Below, piece by piece: positions 1-7,250 of a stretch of DNA of 64,000 bases (the stretch's first letter is position 1; each line of letters begins with the position of its first letter). A program made the position numbers and the translations under genes. The stretch comes from Amycolatopsis pittospori. Its GTDB lineage: Bacteria > Actinomycetota > Actinomycetes > Mycobacteriales > Pseudonocardiaceae. The notes beneath the pieces were generated by a model that saw only the letters and a program-made list of their open reading frames with translations, ran no database searches and was not told the DNA's origin. The stretch is from the NCBI RefSeq assembly GCF_013870525.1, contig NZ_JACBXD010000021.1, forward strand, positions 1 to 64,000, in the 5' to 3' direction.

Positions 1-1
1 C

Positions 2-814
2 TACTCCGGCCCGCCGTCGTATCCGGTCCCGCCGCGATGGGGTTTCCCGAACCTGGTCTGGCGCCGCCCGACCGCGGTCCCCGGGACGGCGTCCGGCGAG
101 GTCACGCCGGGGGAGCGGCTGCGGGTGATCACGCGCAGCGTCCTGCCGGTCCTGTGGACCTTCGCCGCCCTCGCGCTCGTCGCTTCGGCCGCCGAGATCT
201 GGCGCTACGTCCTGCTCGTGCAGAGCCGCGACTCCGCGTTGTCGACCTCCGTCGTTTCGGTGTCCGACACCTTCGTGATCACCGCGGGCCTGCTCACGAC
301 GATCCTTTCGCTGCTGCCGTCGGGACTCACCGTGTGGTGGCTGCTGGTGGCTCGTCACGCCGCCGCGGAGGCCTCCGGTGAGGCGCCGCCGAGGCGGCTG
401 TGGCAGGTGCTGGTGTTCACGCTGGTGCCGGTCGTGAACCTGATCCTGGTACTGCCGATCGTCGCCGAACTCGAACACGCCGTCCTGCGCCGTTCGCGGG
501 AGACCAGGCCGAAGCCGTCACGGCTCGTGCTGGGCTGGTGGGGCGTCTGGGTGCTGAACTGGCTGCTGCTCGTCCTCGTCATCGTCTGGCGGTTCCGTGA
601 CGGCGTCCAAGCACTGGCCGACGGCGTCCTCCTGGTCGCGCTCACCGACCTGGCCGCCGCGGGACTGGCGGTGATGACCGCGCTGCTCGTGAAGCGCATG
701 TCCGGCCTGCTGTCGCCTGTGGCGGAGAAGCGGCTTCGTCTGCTTCGCGTGCTGAAGGTGGACGGTGCCCCGGATCCGGAACGTCGTGATCGGCCCGCTT
801 CTTCGGTGCGCTGA
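2..814 (+). CDS. DUF4328 family membrane protein (5' truncated by window edge)
   Basis: The frame is open from the left edge, so the start lies outside the window; about 270 residues are visible. The N-terminal part carries a PPRWGFPNLVWRRPT segment and the later part an ELEHAVLRR stretch, both typical of actinobacterial DUF4328 membrane proteins as I remember them. Five hydrophobic segments follow at roughly visible residues 46-65, 88-117, 133-157, 177-198 and 208-230, ending in a short basic cytoplasmic tail. No catalytic motif is visible and the function of the family is unknown. An internal ATG/GTG near 125 would cut off the conserved N-terminal segment and is not the true start. Confidence 0.75.
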   Translation, partial: YSGPPSYPVPPRWGFPNLVWRRPTAVPGTASGEVTPGERLRVITRSVLPVLWTFAALALVASAAEIWRYVLLVQSRDSALSTSVVSVSDTFVITAGLLTTILSLLPSGLTVWWLLVARHAAAEASGEAPPRRLWQVLVFTLVPVVNLILVLPIVAELEHAVLRRSRETRPKPSRLVLGWWGVWVLNWLLLVLVIVWRFRDGVQALADGVLLVALTDLAAAGLAVMTALLVKRMSGLLSPVAEKRLRLLRVLKVDGAPDPERRDRPASSVR

Positions 815-950
815 ACCTGCCCGCTGCCGGCGATCTCCAGCTGAACACGCGTGCCGTCCATCCAGTCACGCGTGTCGTCCCTGGGATCACGCGAAAGAAC
901 CGTCACGACTGCGGTGTGAGTCGGGTCACCCTTGACCTCCACCTCGCTCG
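815..950. other. Short non-coding or relic stretch between DUF4328 gene and pseudogene
   Basis: No intact gene fits here. Read on the minus strand from a GTG at 942, about 43 residues (containing DPRDDTRDWMDGTRVQLEI) have protein-like composition, but the frame then runs antisense through the DUF4328 gene and has no natural end. It may be the broken front of a deleted gene or chance. Confidence 0.3.
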
Positions 951-1136
951 AAGTTCAAGACTGGCGCGCTGTTGCCGGACTCGCGGTTCCAGCTCGTCAA
1001 CGTCACGCACTACGACAGCCGGGAAGACTGGGAGGCGGCGGGGAGGAACCAGGTGTTCAGGGCGTCGACCGAGCGCGCCGCGGAGGTGGCCACGCCCAAC
1101 GCCGCCCTTTACGAGGTCGTGGTCGAGTACCCCTGA
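951..1136 (+). pseudogene. 5'-deleted remnant of an antibiotic-biosynthesis-monooxygenase-like gene
   Basis: From about 951 to the stop at 1134-1136 the frame reads as a natural protein C-terminus (FQLVNVTHYDSREDWEAA, then ALYEVVVEYP at the end). This resembles the second half of small dimeric ABM-fold proteins of about 100 residues. Upstream the frame hits a stop at 933-935 with no ATG or GTG between, and no start or ribosome binding site precedes it, so the first half is missing. The 3' end overlaps the convergent P450 gene by 28 bp. The family call is from motif style only. Confidence 0.5.
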
Positions 1137-2299
1137 GTGGTGACCCGGAGCGAGCGCAGGCCGCGGATCACGAACTCAGGCCGTCGTTCGGGTGTTTCGG
1201 CGAGTTTCAGGTCCGGCAGCTTCTTGGTCAGGGCGTTGAGCGCGGCCGCGATCTCCACTCGTGCGAGCGGGGCGCCGACGCAGTAGTGGATGCCCATACC
1301 GAAGCCGAGGTGCGCGTTCGGCGTGCGGCCGATGTCGAGGGTGTCGGGCCGGTCGAAGACCTTCGGGTCCCGGGCGGCGGCGCCGAGCAGCGCGCCGATC
1401 TTCTCGCCCTCGGCCACCTGGAAGCCGGCGATCTCGACGTCGGCGATCGCGGTCCGCTCGAACAGCTGCAGCGGGGAGTCGAAGCGGATCAGCTCCTCGA
1501 CGCACGGGTCCAGCAGATCGGGGGACGTCAGCAGTCGTTCCCACTGGTCGCGGTGGGTCAGCAGGGCGTTGACGCCGTTCCCGATGACGTTCACCGTCGC
1601 CTCGTGCCCGGCCATCAGCAGCAGGACGGCGGTCGCGACCAGTTCGTCTTCGGTGAGTTCGCTGCGGAGCAGGTCGCTGATGATGTCGTCGCCCGGAGCG
1701 CTCGCGCGGTGCTTCGCCACGTCGCGCAGGTACTCGACGAACTCCGCTGCGGCCTCTTCGGCGGCGTCGCGCTTGTCTTCGGCGAGGCCGTACTCGTACA
1801 TCTTCACGATGTGGTTCGACAGGGTGACCATGCGCGGACCGTCTTCGATCGGGACGCCGAGCAGTTCCGCGATGACCGCGACAGGCAGCGGTTGCGCGAG
1901 GTGTTCCAGCAGGTCCGCGGAGCCGGTCTCGGCGATCTCGGCGGCCAGCTTGTCGACCATGCCGTCGGCGAGTTCGGCGACCATCGGCCGCAGCCGCTGG
2001 ACGTGCCCGCGCCCGAACGCGCCCGCGATCACGCGTCGCAGCCGCGTGTGGGCGGGCGGCTCGTTCTCCAGCAGTGAGTTGCGGTGCAGCAGGTTGAACG
2101 ACGCGAACCGCTCCACCGGTAGCGCGTCCTGCCAGATCCGGCCGAGCCCGCGGTGCCGCAGGACGGCGGCCGACGCGGCGTGCGAAACGGCTACGGCGAT
2201 GCCGAGCCCTTCGTGCCGGTGTACTTCGCCGGTTTCGCGAAGGGCCGCGAAGGCGGGATAAGGATCGGCGAGGAAGGCGGGATCGCGAAGGTCGAACAC
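1109..2299 (-). CDS. Cytochrome P450
   Basis: A complete 396-residue bacterial class I P450, a heme monooxygenase needing ferredoxin and reductase partners, none of which is adjacent. The I-helix oxygen-activation motif AGHEAT is at about 230-235, the K-helix ExxR (ELIR) at 269-272, and the heme-binding loop FGMGIHYCVGAPLAR puts the axial thiolate at Cys340. Length matches the family. The start is GTG at 2297-2299. It stands alone, converging on the broken gene at 951-1136. The substrate cannot be read from sequence; the general style recalls CYP107/CYP105-like actinobacterial enzymes, which is a guess. Confidence 0.96.
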   Translation of the reverse strand: MFDLRDPAFLADPYPAFAALRETGEVHRHEGLGIAVAVSHAASAAVLRHRGLGRIWQDALPVERFASFNLLHRNSLLENEPPAHTRLRRVIAGAFGRGHVQRLRPMVAELADGMVDKLAAEIAETGSADLLEHLAQPLPVAVIAELLGVPIEDGPRMVTLSNHIVKMYEYGLAEDKRDAAEEAAAEFVEYLRDVAKHRASAPGDDIISDLLRSELTEDELVATAVLLLMAGHEATVNVIGNGVNALLTHRDQWERLLTSPDLLDPCVEELIRFDSPLQLFERTAIADVEIAGFQVAEGEKIGALLGAAARDPKVFDRPDTLDIGRTPNAHLGFGMGIHYCVGAPLARVEIAAALNALTKKLPDLKLAETPERRPEFVIRGLRSLRVTTQGYSTTTS

Positions 2300-2350
2300 G
2301 TTCCGAGAGTAGCCCGCCGCGCCGGGGGATCGCCCCGGCGCGGCAGGGGG

Positions 2351-2572
2351 CTAGAGGTGCAGCCAGAGACCCAGGTGCAGGCCGAGACCGTGGACGTGGA
2401 CGTGCCCGTGGTGATGGTGGTGGCCGACGCACAGCAGCAGGCAGTGCCGGGCGTGGTCGGTCTTCTCGGACTGCGGCGCGGCCGAGGCCGTCCCCGCCGC
2501 GGGCCCGGCCAGCATCAGCCCGAGTGCCACGGGGAACGCGGCCAGCGCTGCCCGGCGCTTCGAGGTGCTCAT
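2351..2572 (-). CDS. Small secreted histidine-rich peptide
   Basis: A 73-residue protein. The first 31 residues form a Sec signal peptide (basic MSTSKRR, hydrophobic core, TASA-A cleavage site). The predicted mature peptide is about 42 residues with 12 histidines, including a run of five followed by HVHVH, a C-LLL-C pair just before, and a C-terminus alternating Leu/Gly/His and ending GLWLHL. Such composition suggests binding of Zn, Ni or Cu outside the cell, an inference. A GAAGGGA ribosome binding site precedes ATG at 2570-2572; longer upstream starts would lose the signal peptide. No family recognised. The opposite strand is also open here, but without signal peptide or start site. Confidence 0.7.
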   Translation of the reverse strand: MSTSKRRAALAAFPVALGLMLAGPAAGTASAAPQSEKTDHARHCLLLCVGHHHHHGHVHVHGLGLHLGLWLHL

Positions 2573-2932
2573 CTGAGATCCCTTCTCCGCACTACGACGC
2601 CGGCTGGCGTCTTGATCGAGTATTCGGTGCGGGGCAGGGGAAACGGCAGGCTGATCACCCGCGGTTCGATCATCCGGATGATGACAACCGTTTTCAGTCA
2701 CGTTTCCGTGGTACACGAACGGCCGCAGAAACCGGCCTATCCGGTCGACTTCGCGGAACGACGGGTGTCATCCGCGATGTTTTCGTTACCGACCCCGCTG
2801 AACCTCGGGCACGGCCTGACGTCTCTAGGGATGTCGGAACGCGGAAGCGCGGGACGGCAAGGGGATTCCGTGGCCTTCGAGCCCGGAAATGTTTCTCACT
2901 GGGGTAATTCGTACTTTGAATGGGGTATTTCC
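2573..2932. other. 360-bp divergent intergenic region
   Basis: This separates the His-rich peptide gene (leftward) from the wall-anchor-like gene (rightward) and must hold both promoters. No gene is convincing. Just before the rightward gene there are two similar short blocks, TGGGGTAAT near 2900-2908 and TGGGGTAT near 2921-2928, that could belong to a promoter or operator. No confident -10/-35 pair was identified. Confidence 0.4.
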
Positions 2933-3502
2933 ATGCGTATTCGTCATGCCTTTTTCGTCGGTCTGACCGCTGCCGCGCTCGCGTTGCTGCCCGCGACCGC
3001 TTTCGCCACCGAAGCACCGGTCGAAGCGCCGGAGAAGCCGAAGGGCACCAAGTTCTGGGTGTCGCCGAAGAGCGTCGAAGCCGGTGGCACGGTCACCGCG
3101 CAGGGCCGCTGCGTCACCCCGCACGGCTTCTCGATCATCCCGCCGGAGGGCTTCAAGCAGGTCGCCGACAAGTCGGCCAAGCGGGACGGCGGCACCGACG
3201 TGAAGGTGACCTACAAGGTCCAGCCGAGTGTGAAGCCCGGTGACCACCTGTTCGTCATGCTGTGCGACACCCGTGAGCCCTCGGCGACGGTGAAGGTCGT
3301 CCCGGCGGCGAAGAAGGAGCCCGTCAAGAAGGAGCCGACGAAGCAGGTCTCGAAGGTTCCCGCCGGCGCGCCGCAGACCGGCGGCGGGCCGGTCGACGAG
3401 CCCTCTTCGGCCGGTTGGCTGATCGCGGGGCTGGCGGGAGCGGGTGTGGCGGGCGCCGGTGGCGCGGTGCTGCTGCGGCGTCGTCCGGCCTCCCGGTCCT
3501 GA
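2933..3502 (+). CDS. Secreted protein with C-terminal anchor-like segment
   Basis: A 189-residue exported protein. A signal peptide (MRIRHAFF, hydrophobic core, ATAFA-T) is followed by a compact domain of about 95 residues with two cysteines, a Lys/Glu/Pro-rich linker (KKEPVKKEPTK), a GAPQTGGG motif, a transmembrane segment and a basic RRRPASRS tail. This order is that of sortase-anchored proteins in actinobacteria, although the motif is not a textbook LPXTG; retention as a C-terminal membrane anchor is the alternative. A class F sortase lies at 28870. The start at ATG 2933 gives a correct signal peptide. Function of the exposed domain unknown. Confidence 0.75.
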   Translation: MRIRHAFFVGLTAAALALLPATAFATEAPVEAPEKPKGTKFWVSPKSVEAGGTVTAQGRCVTPHGFSIIPPEGFKQVADKSAKRDGGTDVKVTYKVQPSVKPGDHLFVMLCDTREPSATVKVVPAAKKEPVKKEPTKQVSKVPAGAPQTGGGPVDEPSSAGWLIAGLAGAGVAGAGGAVLLRRRPASRS

Positions 3503-3584
3503 TCGCACGCGGGAAGGGCGGGGGGCGTACGAGCCTCGCGTCCTTCCCGCGATAGCGTTTCGAACCGAGCTTGAGGAGGCTGAA

Positions 3585-4469
3585 GTGGGCAAAGGTTCGC
3601 GCAAGAAGGGTCCCAAGACGACCTCGGATCGCAAGCCGAAGGTGCGCGACGTCTTCGTCGGCCAGCCCTTCGAAGGTCTTGCGGCGGAGACCGAGCTGAT
3701 CGCGCTGCGCGAGTTCGTCCCTTCGGCGACGGCTTCGCTCACGCTGGCCGGCTCCGGCGAGAAGGTCACCCTCGGCACCGTGCTGCCGATGGCGGCCGCC
3801 GCGTTCGTCCGTTCCGACGGCGAGCGCTACGTCGGGATGCAGGTACAGACCCGGTCCTCGGACATCAGCCGGGACCTCGGCCGGTCGCTGCAGTGGGTGC
3901 TGGAGGCCAAGGAGGGTGACGTCCTGGCCGTACCGGACACGACGACGCCGCCCACCGCCGACGAGAAGGCCCGCCTGCAGGACCTGCTCGACACCAGCGT
4001 CGAACTCGACGCCACGCTCTACAACGACTTCGCCTGGTGGCTGCCCGAGGACGCCGACGCGAGCGGCGACGTCGCGCTGTCCCTCGAGCGCGCGAACGCG
4101 GCCATCATGCCGACCGAGCGTCTCGGCGCGGGCGCGTACTGGGTGCTCGCCGGCGAGAAGGCGCACCTGCGCTGGGTCCGCCCCGAGCCGGAGAACCTGC
4201 TGCTGCAAGCGCTTGCGCGGCTGTCGGCGGCCGGTGAGCTGAGCCTCGGTGAGGGCTCCCGCTACGCCGGTTCGTTCCGCGCGCACGGGCTGCTCGTGCC
4301 GGTGTGGGACCTCGACCCCGAAGCGCACGCCCGCGAGTGGGCCGACGCGAAGGACCAGCTCGGCGTGCGTCTCGATGCCGCGCTGAAGTCCCTCGACGCC
4401 GAGCCGCTCAACGCCGCCGAGCGCCGCTCGCGTGACGGCCTGATCGGCCGCCAGCTCACCATCCGCTGA
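3585..4469 (+). CDS. DUF5926 family protein
   Basis: A 294-residue soluble protein. The N-terminus MGKGSRKKGPKTTSDRKP followed by VRDVFVGQPFEGLAAE is the hallmark of the actinobacterial DUF5926 family, function unknown. A basic tail of about 20 residues precedes an acidic alpha/beta body without obvious catalytic residues. The start is GTG at 3585 because a strong GAGGAGG lies 5 bases upstream; the frame is open further upstream but without a start site. It stands alone after the anchor-like gene and is followed by a palindromic repeat. Confidence 0.85.
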   Translation: MGKGSRKKGPKTTSDRKPKVRDVFVGQPFEGLAAETELIALREFVPSATASLTLAGSGEKVTLGTVLPMAAAAFVRSDGERYVGMQVQTRSSDISRDLGRSLQWVLEAKEGDVLAVPDTTTPPTADEKARLQDLLDTSVELDATLYNDFAWWLPEDADASGDVALSLERANAAIMPTERLGAGAYWVLAGEKAHLRWVRPEPENLLLQALARLSAAGELSLGEGSRYAGSFRAHGLLVPVWDLDPEAHAREWADAKDQLGVRLDAALKSLDAEPLNAAERRSRDGLIGRQLTIR

Positions 4470-4476
4470 TCTCTTC

Positions 4477-4538
4477 GCATTTCGTCCTCTGAATGCGGTG
4501 GTTGCGCACGCAACTACCGCATTCAGAGGACGAAACGC
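4477..4538. repeat. Palindromic repeat, GTCCTCTGAATGCG type
   Basis: Two 29-base arms (4477-4505 and 4510-4538) are inverted copies matching at 27 of 29 positions around a 4-base loop. The core GTCCTCTGAATGCG also occurs in the element at 15437-15511. It lies between two same-strand genes, ending about 14 bases before the DUF952 start, so it may terminate transcription of the upstream gene or influence expression of the downstream one. Confidence 0.85.
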
Positions 4539-4552
4539 GCGAGGATGGTCGC

Positions 4553-4906
4553 GTGATCCTTCATATCTGCGGGCAGGCCGACTGGGCCGAGGTGCCCGAA
4601 GGCGGCGTCTACACGGCCCCGTCGCTCGACGCCGACGGCTTCATCCACTGTTCCGACCCGGGTACCGCGCATATCCCGGCCAACGCCGTCTTCCCCGGTC
4701 GCACCGATCTCGTGCTGCTGGAGATCGACCCGGCGCTGGTCGGCGCGCCCGTCGTCTGGGAGGACGGCGACCCGCCGCATCCGGCCGGTATCCAGTTCCC
4801 CCACGTGTACGGACCGATACCCCGTAACGCCGTGGTGGCCGTACACGAATTCCCTGTTCGGGGGGACGGTTCGTTCAGAATTCCCGACTCCCTGTCGAGA
4901 CGTTGA
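4553..4906 (+). CDS. DUF952 family protein
   Basis: A 117-residue cytoplasmic protein. It begins VILHICGQADW and carries DGFIHCSDP (about residues 27-35), DLVLLEIDP and FPHVYGPI, all conserved in DUF952 (PF06108), a small family of unknown function. GTG at 4553 is chosen because ILHIC follows directly, as in family members; longer versions would begin inside the palindromic repeat. The ribosome binding site is weak (GAGGATGG). Complete and alone. Confidence 0.88.
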   Translation: MILHICGQADWAEVPEGGVYTAPSLDADGFIHCSDPGTAHIPANAVFPGRTDLVLLEIDPALVGAPVVWEDGDPPHPAGIQFPHVYGPIPRNAVVAVHEFPVRGDGSFRIPDSLSRR

Positions 4907-5042
4907 GGCAGGCAACTCCTCATCCATACGGGCGTCTCTCGAACTAGTTCGCGGCAAGAGACAACCTGCGGGGGCGGCCATGCGTTTCGGGAGAGGCGAG
5001 CCAGATGTGCCTGGCCGAGCGAGTCCGGGAGGAGGCGATACG

Positions 5043-5615
5043 GTGACCGCTGCCGCGACGGTCATCTCGGGGACGGATGTCTGGGTGTCCGGCGAGACCC
5101 GAGGGAGTGACGTGCCGGGCGAAATCACCGACTTCGGCGACTTCGTGCAGGCCAGCCTGCCGGGTCTCCTGAGGTACGGGCACGCCCTCACCGGCAATCC
5201 GCACGACGCCGCCGACCTGGTCCAGACGGTGCTGGAGAAGATCGGCTCCCGCTGGTCGTACGTCCAGCACAAGACCGGCGACCCGATGGCCTACATCCGC
5301 CGTTCGATGGCCAACGCGCATGTCAGCCGGTGGCGCCGGACCAAACGGGAGAACCTGGTCGCCGACCTGCCGGACACGCAGCCGTACAGTCCTGCCGACC
5401 CGTTCGAGCACGAGCCGTTGTGGCAGGCGTTACGCGCGCTGCCGCCGAGGCAACGTGCGGTGATGGTGCTGCGTTACTACGAAGGGCTGTCGGAAGCGGA
5501 GATCGCGGACTCGCTCGGCATCAGCCAGGGCACCGTGAAGAGCCAGGCGAGCAAGGCGATCAACTCGCTGCGTACGAAGCTCGCGCTGTTCGAGCCCAAG
5601 AGCGAAGGGAGGTAA
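5043..5615 (+). CDS. SigE-family (ECF-type) RNA polymerase sigma factor
   Basis: About 190 residues. Region 2 is seen around DFGDFVQASLPGLLRYGHALTGNPHDAADLVQ and region 4 around LPPRQRAVMVLRYYEGLSEAEIADSLG with the recognition helix SQGTVKSQASKAI, the pattern of the Streptomyces SigE-type subfamily common in actinomycetes. Such factors direct RNA polymerase to a small regulon, usually for envelope or nutrient stress. GTG at 5043 is chosen because GGGAGGAGG lies about 8 bases upstream; ATG 4980 and GTG 5112 are alternatives. The gene after it, 5 bases downstream, encodes a single-pass membrane protein that is probably its regulator. Confidence 0.9.
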   Translation: MTAAATVISGTDVWVSGETRGSDVPGEITDFGDFVQASLPGLLRYGHALTGNPHDAADLVQTVLEKIGSRWSYVQHKTGDPMAYIRRSMANAHVSRWRRTKRENLVADLPDTQPYSPADPFEHEPLWQALRALPPRQRAVMVLRYYEGLSEAEIADSLGISQGTVKSQASKAINSLRTKLALFEPKSEGR

Positions 5616-5620
5616 GCGGG

Positions 5621-6460
5621 ATGAATATGTCCGACGAGGACGTGCAGCAGAAACTGCGCGATCTGTTCTCCGATGATCGGCTCGGCGTGCAGTCCGCGCT
5701 GAATCCCGAGACGATCGTGGCGGGCGCGAAGCGTCGACGCCGTCGCCGCCAGATGATGCAGACGACGACCGGGATGGCCGCCGCGGTGGTCATCCTGGGC
5801 GGTGGGCTCACCGTCTTCTCGATCCACGACAAGGACAACGGAGCGGCCTTCCCCGGCGATCAGCTCAGCCTGGGGCAGTCCGCGAGCAGCCAGGCGCCGG
5901 CGGGGACCGGGAGCGAGGTGCCGCCTCCGCCCTCGTCGGTGTCGCAGCCGGCCCCGCCGCCTCAGCCGCCTCCGTCGACGGCCCCCGACGGGCCCGTCAA
6001 GCCGCCGAAGACCACTGCGGCCACGAAGCCTCCGGCGCAGGGGAAGGTGACGACGGGTTCGCTGCTGACATCGAGTGGCTTCGGCAAGCTTCGGCTCGGG
6101 ATGAGCGAAGCCGACGCTGAGGCCGCCGTCAGCCCGCTTCGGGCGCGAGAGGTCCGCGGAAGCTGCATCTACGGCTACGCGGAGGGCTCCGGTGTTCCGG
6201 GGCCGACGTCGGTGTCGCTGACCGAGGCCGACGGAGTCACGGTCATCAACCCGGCGGGCACGGTGCACACCCCGGAGGGGATCGGCGTCGGCTCGACCGA
6301 GTCGGACATCCTCACGGCGTACCCGGGCAGCACCAAGGACGGCGGTTCGTACGTCTCCCCGGCTGGCGCGGTGAGCTCGTACCGGATCTTCGTGTCCAAC
6401 GACGGTGTGGTCGTCAGCATCCTGCTGACCAGCATCAACCAGGACTGCCAGTTCAGCTAG
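5621..6460 (+). CDS. Single-pass membrane protein, probable sigma-factor partner
   Basis: A 279-residue protein translated from ATG 5621 behind a strong GAAGGGAGG site, 5 bases after the sigma gene. It has a cytoplasmic N-terminus of about 45 residues ending in an RRRRRRQ patch, one transmembrane segment (about 50-68), a long Pro/Ser/Thr linker (about 85-145) and an extracytoplasmic domain of about 130 residues beginning GFGKLRLGMSEADAEAAV. Position and topology fit an anti-sigma or co-expressed sensor, but no zinc-binding anti-sigma motif (HxxxCxxC) is visible, so that role is inferred from context only. Confidence 0.8.
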   Translation: MNMSDEDVQQKLRDLFSDDRLGVQSALNPETIVAGAKRRRRRRQMMQTTTGMAAAVVILGGGLTVFSIHDKDNGAAFPGDQLSLGQSASSQAPAGTGSEVPPPPSSVSQPAPPPQPPPSTAPDGPVKPPKTTAATKPPAQGKVTTGSLLTSSGFGKLRLGMSEADAEAAVSPLRAREVRGSCIYGYAEGSGVPGPTSVSLTEADGVTVINPAGTVHTPEGIGVGSTESDILTAYPGSTKDGGSYVSPAGAVSSYRIFVSNDGVVVSILLTSINQDCQFS

Positions 6461-6475
6461 GCGGTCCGCACAGAC

Positions 6476-6517
6476 GGAAAACCCGGGCTGCTCCAAGGGG
6501 GAGAGCCCGGGTTTTCC
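6476..6517. terminator. Bidirectional terminator between convergent genes
   Basis: A perfect 14-bp inverted repeat (GGAAAACCCGGGCT at 6476-6489 and its complement at 6504-6517) with a 14-base loop lies between the sigma-partner gene and ferritin, which converge. The A/T-rich outer end of each arm supplies a U-stretch in either direction. Confidence 0.85.
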
Positions 6518-6541
6518 CTGTGGTGGGAGAGCGTCAGTGAG

Positions 6542-7093
6542 TCAGAGCGCGCCGCCCGCGACCGGAGGCATCCCCGAGTCGGCGCCGCCGTCCCCGATGG
6601 ACTCGCGGTGCAGGTGGTTCTCCACCTCGAACAGGTTGCCATTCGCGCGCTTGACGATGTTGAGCAGCGTGGACATCTGGGAGATCTCTTCGACCTGCTC
6701 CTTGAGGAACCACTGCGTGAACTGCTCGCCGATGTAGTCCTCTTCGGCGCGGGCGGCCTTGGCCAGCTGCTGGATGTCGGTCGCGACCTCCTTCTCCTGC
6801 TGCAGCGCGAGCTCGATGAGCTCGGTGACGTCGGAGAAGGTGTTGCGGACGTCGCCCGTGCCGGGGATCTCCACGTGGTGGTCGGTGTCCAGCATGTACT
6901 GGATGAGCGCCATCGCGTGGTTACGCTCCTCGACGGACTGCTTGTAGAAGTGCTTCGCGAGCTGCGGCAGGTCCTCGGCGTCGAACCAGACCGCCAGCGC
7001 GATGTACTGCTGGGAGGCGTTGAACTCGTTGTGGATCTGCGCCTGCAGCAGTTCGTAGAACTTCGAGCGCGGTTGCTTCTTGGTGAGGGCCAT
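6542..7093 (-). CDS. Ferritin (BfrB-like, non-heme)
   Basis: A 183-residue ferritin that forms a 24-mer iron-storage shell. Ferroxidase ligands are visible in HNEFNASQQY, SVEERNHAMAL (ExxH) and later EEDYIGEQFTQWFLKEQVEE. The family's usual length is 165-185. It begins MALTKKQPRSKFYELLQAQ. Upstream are several IdeR/DmdR iron-box-like sites. In mycobacteria ferritin is activated by iron-loaded IdeR through tandem boxes; a similar arrangement here is inferred. It converges on the sigma operon across a terminator. Confidence 0.95.
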   Translation of the reverse strand: MALTKKQPRSKFYELLQAQIHNEFNASQQYIALAVWFDAEDLPQLAKHFYKQSVEERNHAMALIQYMLDTDHHVEIPGTGDVRNTFSDVTELIELALQQEKEVATDIQQLAKAARAEEDYIGEQFTQWFLKEQVEEISQMSTLLNIVKRANGNLFEVENHLHRESIGDGGADSGMPPVAGGAL

Positions 7094-7174
7094 GCGTTCA
7101 AAGATACGTCATGGCCTATTCGATTTCCACTTTTACCTGGTGATCTACCCCCTATTAGGTTACCATTCCCAATA

Positions 7175-7208
7175 CTAGGTTCGCCTCAATTAAGTAAGCC
7201 TTCCCTAA
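7175..7208. promoter_or_regulatory. Iron boxes (IdeR/DmdR-type) upstream of ferritin
   Basis: TTAAGTAAGCCTTCCCTAA at 7190-7208 matches the consensus TWAGGTWAGSCTWACCTWA at about 17 of 19 positions. A weaker overlapping match (CTAGGTTCGCCTCAATTAA, about 14 of 19) is at 7175-7193, and TTAGGTTACC at 7155 begins a still weaker one. All lie 60-115 bp upstream of the ferritin start, in the region where IdeR-activated ferritin promoters carry tandem boxes. Confidence 0.65.
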
Positions 7209-7242
7209 TCGATTGAACGCTGATTAGGGAAGGCTTACTTAA
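7190..7242. repeat. Perfect 21-bp inverted repeat built from two iron boxes
   Basis: The arm at 7190-7210 is exactly complementary to the arm at 7222-7242 with an 11-base loop. Each arm contains a 19-base iron-box-like sequence (7190-7208 and 7224-7242). It starts 9 bases after the end of the arginine deiminase gene, so it could also serve as that gene's terminator. Confidence 0.85.
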
Positions 7243-7250
7243 TTTCTGTT

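Noticed and set aside
355..942. Minus-strand 195-codon frame over the DUF4328 gene
   Set aside because: Only the first 43 codons look protein-like; the remainder is antisense to a conserved membrane protein. Recorded as a possible relic at 815-950.
2351..2572. Plus-strand frame through the His-rich peptide gene (Val/Gln/Glu/Pro-rich)
   Set aside because: It is part of a longer frame without start site that runs into the wall-anchor gene; the minus frame has a signal peptide and ribosome binding site.
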